DNA of 13,679 nucleotides from Gnomoniopsis sp. IMI 355080 (Eukaryota; Ascomycota; Sordariomycetes; Diaporthales; Gnomoniaceae): the NCBI GenBank assembly GCA_027946555.1, contig JAPEVC010000428.1, positions 1-13,679 of the forward strand. Direction: 5' to 3'. The notes below the pieces were generated by a model that saw only the letters and a program-made list of their open reading frames with translations, had not been told where the DNA came from and searched no databases. The first letter of the stretch is position 1; each line of letters starts with the position of its first letter. The position numbers and the translations under genes were made by a program. Of this stretch, positions 8,450-13,679 are shown piece after piece.

Positions 8450-10852
8450 CTAGTTTGCATCTGAATTTGTCCGCTTTACTTTATCATCCTCAGTCCAACA
8501 AGGTTGCGCGGTCTCAACGATTTGCCCATCCAGGACCTGAATAGGACCCTCGACTGTAATCAAGCCTGAGGATTCTTTCATGTATTTGTGTCTAGCCGCA
8601 TAGATCCAATACGCCCCAGACCAGAGGATTTCGGCGCCCACAATGGCAACGGCCCAATTCATGTTACCAACATCGCCTCCTGTGACAGGGAGATATAAGG
8701 GGCACCTGGCGTGGCAGAAGCGTCAGCATTCAGCTGCTCAGTAACAACAGTTACGCTTCGTTATGCGAAAACTTACAGATACATCACAACTATCAGCAAC
8801 GCCCAGATAACTGAAATGTAGTTGATCAGCGTGGCCCATCGGCCGAGATCAAAGTGCTTTCTTTCGGGGAGGATTTGACGACCCCGGACCAAAACCTAGG
8901 GCATGTTAGTACTCGATATCTAGCTTTACAAAAACAGGTAAAGAAAAGATAGGTTTGAACATACCGCGACGATCGGAGCTATGTATGCCAGCTGGAAGAA
9001 TACTCCCGAGCCACTAACAATGGCATAAAATGCAAGGTCGCTGCCTAGCGAGATAAGGCCTGTTGGAAGGGAATACGTCAACAAATCAGGCCATGGTCTA
9101 CTATCGGCCTTGACCTTAACTCACCGACGACAATCTCAGCAGCGAACAGAACCAACATCATGTTCCAAGGTATACCGAAGCGAGGATGGAGTTTTGCAAG
9201 CCAGTTCGAGTACGGAAAGGCCTGCTCCTCCGCCATCCGCCATCCGAGTCGAGAGGCCGAAGCCATCACACCAACGCAGATAAGCAACTAGTAACTGGAT
9301 TTAGACTTTGTTTGCCATGTGAAGGTAGCGCCGGATCGCCAAAGGTAAACTCACATTGCCAATGACAAACAACAGAGATATGAACAACCCGCCTCCGTAC
9401 AAACTACCCGAAATCTCGGCAAACCAAGAGACATAAGGCGCGCTTTCAACATCATATTTCATTAGCAAAACTCATGTGATGATCGGCTCGTGGGAGCATG
9501 ATGACTTACAGCTGCTGAAGGTACACTTCGTAATTACCACACGTGAAAAGAAGAATGAGGTCGGTGACAATCGTCGTGATGCCTGCAAAGATCATGGACC
9601 AGACCATGGCTCGCTTTCATAACATGGCAAGATTAGCCAAGCAATAGAGGCCACAGAAGAGCGCTGGGGTCGTATCTTACCGGAGCATCCTCCGCAGCAT
9701 TACGCATCTCCTCCACTAGATGCATCATTGCATCGGTACCATACAGGCCATAAATAGAATTATAGAAAGCCATGATGAAGACCCACCCATCACTAGTATA
9801 GCCAGTGTTGTTCAAGAACGTTGTGAAGACAAATTCAGCACTGGACTTTGGTGCCTTGACCAGAACGGTGATGGCCCAGGCGAAGAATCCACCGACGGTC
9901 AAGAACGCGCCAAAGGAACTGTAGAATGGGAGCATAGAGGAGTGGACATTCATAAATAGCGGTAGAATGATGAAAAAGAGGTAGAGCAGGAAGTTCATCC
10001 ATGACTGTTTTGAGAACTGTGTTAGCCATAGAAAAGGGAGCTCGTCGAGGAGGCATGGGCGTGTCTTACGGTCCAGACGAAATCAGGATGCACAGTCTGT
10101 ATGAACGATCCGATGATGTTGGCATTCTGGATGGCGCAAGATGCGCCTATGGACATCTCAGCTGCCATCAGGGCCCAGCCAACGAGGTAGGACAGCAGCG
10201 GCCGCCACTTTGGGCTGGCGAGGACCTGCACGTAGAACTGTTGGCCGCCAGCGGTTGGCCAAATCCCACAGTACTCCGCCAGGGAGGCCATCAATAGAGT
10301 TTGCCCAACAGCGACAGCGATTCTAATTTATTCCATTGTCAATATGAAACACTTGCGTGAGATGATTGATGCCAGATCCGGACTTACGATCCATAGAGAA
10401 GGCCAACGGGGCCGCCTATATCAAATATGGTTCCATACAGAACCACAACGCCTAAGTACCAATTGTTAGTGAGCGACCACAGGAAAGGTGAAGACAACAA
10501 GTTTAGACTGGAAGCCTCTTGATAAATCGCTCTTGGAGGAACATCCTTCCAGACCAGTATTTCAAACAACAAAAGTCCCGTCAAGATTGAACCGACTTAC
10601 ATGCCCACGTAGCACACATCATAACCTGGTAGGCACATACTGGCGGGTTGTGTCGTTAGCCGAAGACCATTTAAGTTGCTGAACCAGGACTTGTTGGTCA
10701 ATCATACAGGTCCAAAAGTTGTAGACTCGCTTCATTCTTGGCTTTTTCCCCATCCTCACCAGTTCCATGTCATCCGCGCTGGTGGTGCCTTGGCCTTCGA
10801 GCTTTCCCGGGTCTAGGCCTCCACCATCGGGGATTTCTTCAATGGTCGCCAT
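8450..10852 (-). CDS. APC-superfamily amino-acid/choline/GABA-type permease
   Basis: Eleven exons (10708-10852, 10601-10639, 10388-10451, 10070-10322, 9681-10004, 9510-9613, 9355-9442, 9125-9287, 8965-9059, 8777-8895, 8450-8705) join in frame to 549 residues. It is a multi-pass plasma-membrane transporter, expected to import an amino acid, choline or a related amine with protons; the substrate cannot be told. The hydrophilic N-terminus ends in RMGKKPRMKRVYNFWT. TM1 is ATWACVVVLYGTIFDIGGP, then SLAEYCGIWPTAGGQQFY (96-113) and DAMMHLVEEMRNAAEDAPRAM (258-278), both signatures of the Hnm1/Uga4-like branch. Further hydrophobic segments run to about residue 490; the tail is hydrophilic. Ten introns (65-71 nt except one of 149 nt) have clear donors and branch points, TACTAAC among them, and every phase matches. 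The start at MATIEEIPD (10852) is chosen over an in-frame Met 37 codons upstream. It is divergent to the oxidase at 11750. Confidence 0.92.
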
Positions 10853-11278
10853 ATTCAGTGACTCTGTGGCAGAATGCTTGGCCCCTAGCTGTTGTGTACA
10901 CAAGTTGAAGTGCGTTTGCCGTCTTGGAAGATCGACTAGGAGAGATCTAAGTTGCCGAGACACCTCTTGGCCTGTTTGATATAATGATTTCGATCAAGTC
11001 ATATCTCAGTGGCAACATGTGGCCTTTGTGTCCTGAGAGTGTATTTGTTGAGGCACGGATGCTTTTTCAATTAATAAATTTGATTGCTATCAGATTGCGA
11101 GAAGCCAGGCTTTGCCCAGGGAGATATGCCATATGAGATAGTCGTTATCCGCAGCTCTTATCTTTCTTTCTCTGAGCGAAACATACCTAATGCTGGACGC
11201 TTCTATCTTCAAGCTCCCATGTCCCGAACAAAGTATCCACAGATCTGCTGGCCCACTGCAGGCGTGCCGCGTGCTTGA

Positions 11279-11291
11279 CAAGTGCGGAGGC
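11279..11291 (+). repeat. 13-bp direct repeat, copy 1 (CAAGTGCGGAGGC)
   Basis: This copy is identical to 11396-11408, 117 bp downstream in the same orientation, inside the divergent promoter. It contains GCGGAG, a CreA-consensus match. A 13-bp exact repeat at this distance is unlikely by chance. Confidence 0.7.
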
Positions 11292-11395
11292 GGGGGTTTG
11301 GGATTACTGAGGTGTTTTGAAAGCAAATGCCCTAGACAGGAAGGTACAGCCCGAGATGAAGGTATACCTAGGCCCCAAACAGTGAGCTTAGCCGG

Positions 11396-11408
11396 CAAGT
11401 GCGGAGGC
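11396..11408 (+). repeat. 13-bp direct repeat, copy 2 (CAAGTGCGGAGGC)
   Basis: Second exact copy of the word at 11279-11291. Flanking bases differ on both sides, which fits a conserved binding site better than a recent duplication of a longer segment. Confidence 0.7.
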
Positions 11409-11749
11409 TACTGAATCTTATCTGCGACTTCCAACTCACCACTCAAACCCCCCGGCCCGGCATAATTCAATACCTACCTGGTGATACCTAGCTTTCACAC
11501 GGCAATTTTCTCTGAATCGAGTCTCAATTTACTGTTTAGTGTGAACTGCAGGAGCCTGGGGGACAGAATGTCACGAGTGCCCTTGTCGAAGCGAGCAATT
11601 CCGTGTAATTATATAATACCCCGAGTTCCAGGTAGCTCCACCAATCCATGCCGCGGCCTTTGTGAAATCACTCCGATAAACCACGAGTCCATATTCAGCA
11701 CAGTCCCAGCCGGAAAAAACCACCTGGTAGCTCAACTCAAGACATAATA

Positions 11750-13354
11750 ATGGGTTCGTATGCAGCAGATGGTAGGATCTTGTCGTCAACAGACCTGGCT
11801 GTATGATACATACTGATGTTTTCGAATCAAAGTGGACATACAGGCGAAAGTCAGATCGCTCATTACTGCGGACCCAGGCCTTCCTCGTCCGAATCCTACT
11901 CAATCGTTCTGGCAATTGCCTCCGCATCCAGATCTTGCGAACATCCAGTCACCCGTGTTACGCAAAGAGACAGACGTCGTGATCATCGGCTCTGGTATCA
12001 CCGGTTGCAGCGTTGCCAGGGCGCTTCTCGAGGATGAGCCACTCGGGCCTGTGCATGTTACAATTCTGGAAGCAAGGACGTTGGTATCAGGTGCGACAGG
12101 ACGCAACGGCGTGAGTATAGGCTTCTCTGATTTTCTTGGCTGCCCCAGCGTCTAAAGTTCAATTCGTAGGGTCACCTTGTGTCAGCTGCGGGTCACAAGT
12201 TCTCGGACTGGGCAAAGGTCCATGGAGTTGACACAGCCAAAGCAATGGCTCGATTCAGCCTAATGAATGTCGACAGAGTCCAGGAAATCGTGGGCAAGAT
12301 GAACCCGGACGTAAAGGAGAAGAGTGAGATTCGCACAGTTGAGAAGCTGTGTGTTGCTACGGACGACAAACTCTGGCAACATCACGTCGATTCAGTCAAA
12401 ATGATGGCAAGGGAGCTACCAGATCGCAAAGACCACAATCGTCTCTTGGATGTTCCTGAGCTGGAAAAAGACTGGGGTCTCATCAATGTCGTCGGTGGCT
12501 ACGCTCAGAAGGCGGGCGCTCTGTGGCCATACCGAATGTGCACGGAAATTTATGCCGATCTGCTCAAGAAGTATGGTGACCGCCTGGCAATCGAGACGTA
12601 TACGCCGGCGATTGCTGTGGACGACGATCCTTCAAGCTCGACACACAGGTATACTGTGACGACACCTCGTGGCTCCATCAAGGCCAATCGTGTCGTGTAT
12701 TGCACGAATGGCTTCACAGGACATCTCCTCCCTCTACTCCGGGGCAAGATTCATCCTTGTCGAGGACACATGACAACTCAAGCTGTCCCAGACCATTTCC
12801 CTTCTCAGGGAGCCTACCGGTCGTGGAGCTTAATGCAACCCCAGCGACTTGATCCCAAGACAGGCAACTACCATTTCGGTTTATACTACCTTCAGCAAAA
12901 TGCAAAGACCAAGGACTTGTTCGTCGGCGTGGAGAATCAGACCCTAGATGAGTTCTTGTGCGGTGACGACTCTTTCGTCAGTGAAGCCTCCATGAACGAC
13001 TTGCCAAACTTCCTGCCCAGGTTGTTCAAGGCTGTCAGCGGTGAAGGCGAGAAGCCAAAATTGAAGGCTATTTGGTCGGGCGTCATGGGCTTGACGTCTG
13101 ATGGACTTCCACTGGTCGGCCAATTACCCAGCAGCGCTACAGGTCGCGAGGCTGCCCAAGAGTGGATAGCGGCGGGATTCCAAGGCTATGGAATGGACAA
13201 GTGCTGGCTGACTGGTGAGGCGTTAGTGGCGATGATGGCCGGTCGAGATGTCAGCAGCTGGTTCCCATCGGCCTATGTTGTCAGCGAAGAAAGACTTGCG
13301 ACGAAGATGAGTTTGGAGCCGGTGATTAGCGACCATGTAAACATAGCAGCATAG
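11750..13354 (+). CDS. FAD-dependent oxidoreductase, DAO family (second copy, divergent)
   Basis: Three exons are proposed: 11750-11771, 11833-12110 and 12170-13354, giving 494 residues; introns are 61 and 59 nt. The long middle frame has no usable ATG: it would begin at a GTG (11832) just after an in-frame stop at 11814. A 22-nt exon starting at ATG 11750 (MGSYAAD), donor GTAGGA, branch CTGAT and acceptor CAAAG restores the frame and gives MGSYAADVDIQAKVRSL, as in related fungal proteins. The FAD motif GSGITG is at 60-65, LEAR at 86-89 and GATGRNGGH at 94-102, with the second intron splitting that motif between its two Gly codons. The C-terminal part has WSGVMGLTSDGLPLVGQLP and AAGFQGYGMDKC. 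This is an amine/amino-acid-oxidising flavoenzyme fold with unknown substrate, probably cytosolic. It differs from the oxidase at 3592 in intron content and most of the substrate domain, so it is not a recent duplicate. Confidence 0.88.
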
Positions 13355-13393
13355 AACGTACTATATAGTGAGAAGCGCACAGTTTCAACATTC

Positions 13394-13414
13394 ACCCGGT
13401 CCGATTTGCCGGGT
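13394..13414. repeat. Inverted repeat ACCCGG-N9-CCGGGT
   Basis: Arms 13394-13399 and 13409-13414 are perfectly complementary with a 9-nt spacer. It could be a zinc-cluster regulator site or part of the oxidase 3' end. Confidence 0.6.
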
Positions 13415-13430
13415 TAGAATTTACACGGAG

Positions 13431-13443
13431 CCCCGTGGCGGGG
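13431..13443. repeat. Inverted repeat CCCCG-TGG-CGGGG
   Basis: Five-base arms with a 3-nt spacer, 16 bp after the previous inverted repeat. CCG/CGG half-sites suggest a Zn2Cys6-type operator, by inference only. Confidence 0.55.
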
Positions 13444-13461
13444 TCGAGTAGCTTTCCCCGG

Positions 13462-13495
13462 ATTTCGGCGCGGTTCCCGGAGGCCCTGCCGAAAT
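13462..13495. repeat. Inverted repeat ATTTCGGC-N18-GCCGAAAT
   Basis: Eight-base perfect arms at 13462-13469 and 13488-13495. This is the third inverted repeat within about 100 bp and includes CGG/CCG half-sites. Confidence 0.6.
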
Positions 13496-13653
13496 ACAAC
13501 CAACCTCACTTGAGTCACCTCTTTGTGTACTTGAAATTTCATCGACCTGATCTAATGTCTCTTCGTTCCCCTCGTGCACTGAGACCCATTTCTACAAGAC
13601 TTGTAAAATCGTACACAGAATCGTATCAATATCACACGTCTCACCCCCTCAAA

Positions 13654-13679
13654 ATGCGTCTCCCCTACGTCCCTAACCC
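13654..13679 (+). CDS. Start of a gene, possibly AhpD/carboxymuconolactone-decarboxylase-like (cut by window end)
   Basis: Only eight full codons and part of a ninth are visible, MRLPYVPN. The ATG has a good fungal context (CTCAAAATGCG) after a C/T-rich leader. From memory, MRLPYVPNP is the usual beginning of a fungal family of AhpD-like, carboxymuconolactone-decarboxylase-domain proteins (alkylhydroperoxidase fold). Eight residues cannot prove this, so treat it as a lead only. If right, the gene follows the oxidase in the same direction and could share the inverted repeats upstream. Confidence 0.35.

Larger units (their letters stand above)
10853..11749. promoter_or_regulatory. Divergent promoter region, permease (-) / second oxidoreductase (+)
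   Basis: These 897 bp separate two oppositely transcribed genes, so both promoters lie here. HGATAR matches (GATA factors such as AreA/NIT2) are at 11136-11141, 11158-11163, 11203-11208, 11418-11423 and 11674-11679. SYGGRG matches (CreA-type) are at 11284-11289, 11290-11295, 11401-11406, 11450-11455 and 11556-11561. Both consensus words are short: roughly 2-4 of each are expected by chance, so they hint at nitrogen/carbon control but do not prove it. A 102-codon minus frame at 11090-11398 has no domain features. Confidence 0.55.
13355..13653. promoter_or_regulatory. Intergenic region with clustered inverted repeats
   Basis: This is 299 bp between the oxidase stop and the next ATG. The palindrome ACTATATAGT (13360-13369) just after the stop resembles a fungal 3'-end efficiency element. 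Three GC-rich inverted repeats follow at 13394-13495 (listed separately), then a C/T-rich leader ending CTCAAAATG. The region probably combines a terminator with the promoter of the right-edge gene. Confidence 0.45.

Noticed and set aside
11090..11398. 102-codon minus-strand frame in the divergent promoter
   Set aside because: No recognisable domain, and it overlaps both copies of the direct repeat region.
11816..12037. 73-codon + strand frame starting at ATG 11816
   Set aside because: It is out of frame with the conserved oxidase sequence it overlaps and has no domain features.
13670..13679. Terminal CCCTAACCC resembling telomere repeat CCCTAA
   Set aside because: Only about one and a half units, and the bases read as codons of the right-edge gene start; no tandem array.

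Overview
The window looks like nuclear DNA of a filamentous ascomycete (Pezizomycotina). The genes carry many short introns (about 54-91 nt, one of 149 nt) with GTRNGT-type 5' sites and CTRAY-type branch points. The proteins resemble Sordariomycete/Eurotiomycete families, and there are no operons or bacterial signals. Species cannot be told from the sequence; Sordariomycetes is my best guess.

Layout, left to right. (1) The translation factor eIF2-beta (SUI3-like), + strand, 5 visible exons, ending at 1455, with its first exon apparently left of the window. (2) A small conserved-looking fungal protein of unknown function, + strand, 2166-3022, 4 exons. (3) An intronless FAD-dependent amine/amino-acid oxidoreductase of the DAO family, + strand, 3592-5097. 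(4) A secreted serine carboxypeptidase (S10), - strand, 5827-7642, 6 exons. (5) An APC-family amino-acid/choline/GABA-type permease, - strand, 8450-10852, 11 exons. (6) A second, different DAO-family oxidoreductase, + strand, 11750-13354, 3 exons including a 22-nt first exon, divergent from the permease. (7) At the right edge, the first nine codons of a gene whose start resembles fungal AhpD/carboxymuconolactone-decarboxylase-like proteins.

The left part (eIF2-beta and the orphan) is housekeeping or conserved sequence. From 3592 rightward the contents suggest a nitrogen-nutrition module: secreted peptidase, plasma-membrane permease, and two flavin oxidases able in principle to deaminate imported amines or amino acids. 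The permease and the second oxidase share a divergent 897-bp promoter containing a 13-bp direct repeat and matches to GATA-factor and CreA consensus sites. That functional grouping is inference; each family assignment rests on visible motifs. I found no rRNA, tRNA, CRISPR, transposon or viral sequence.
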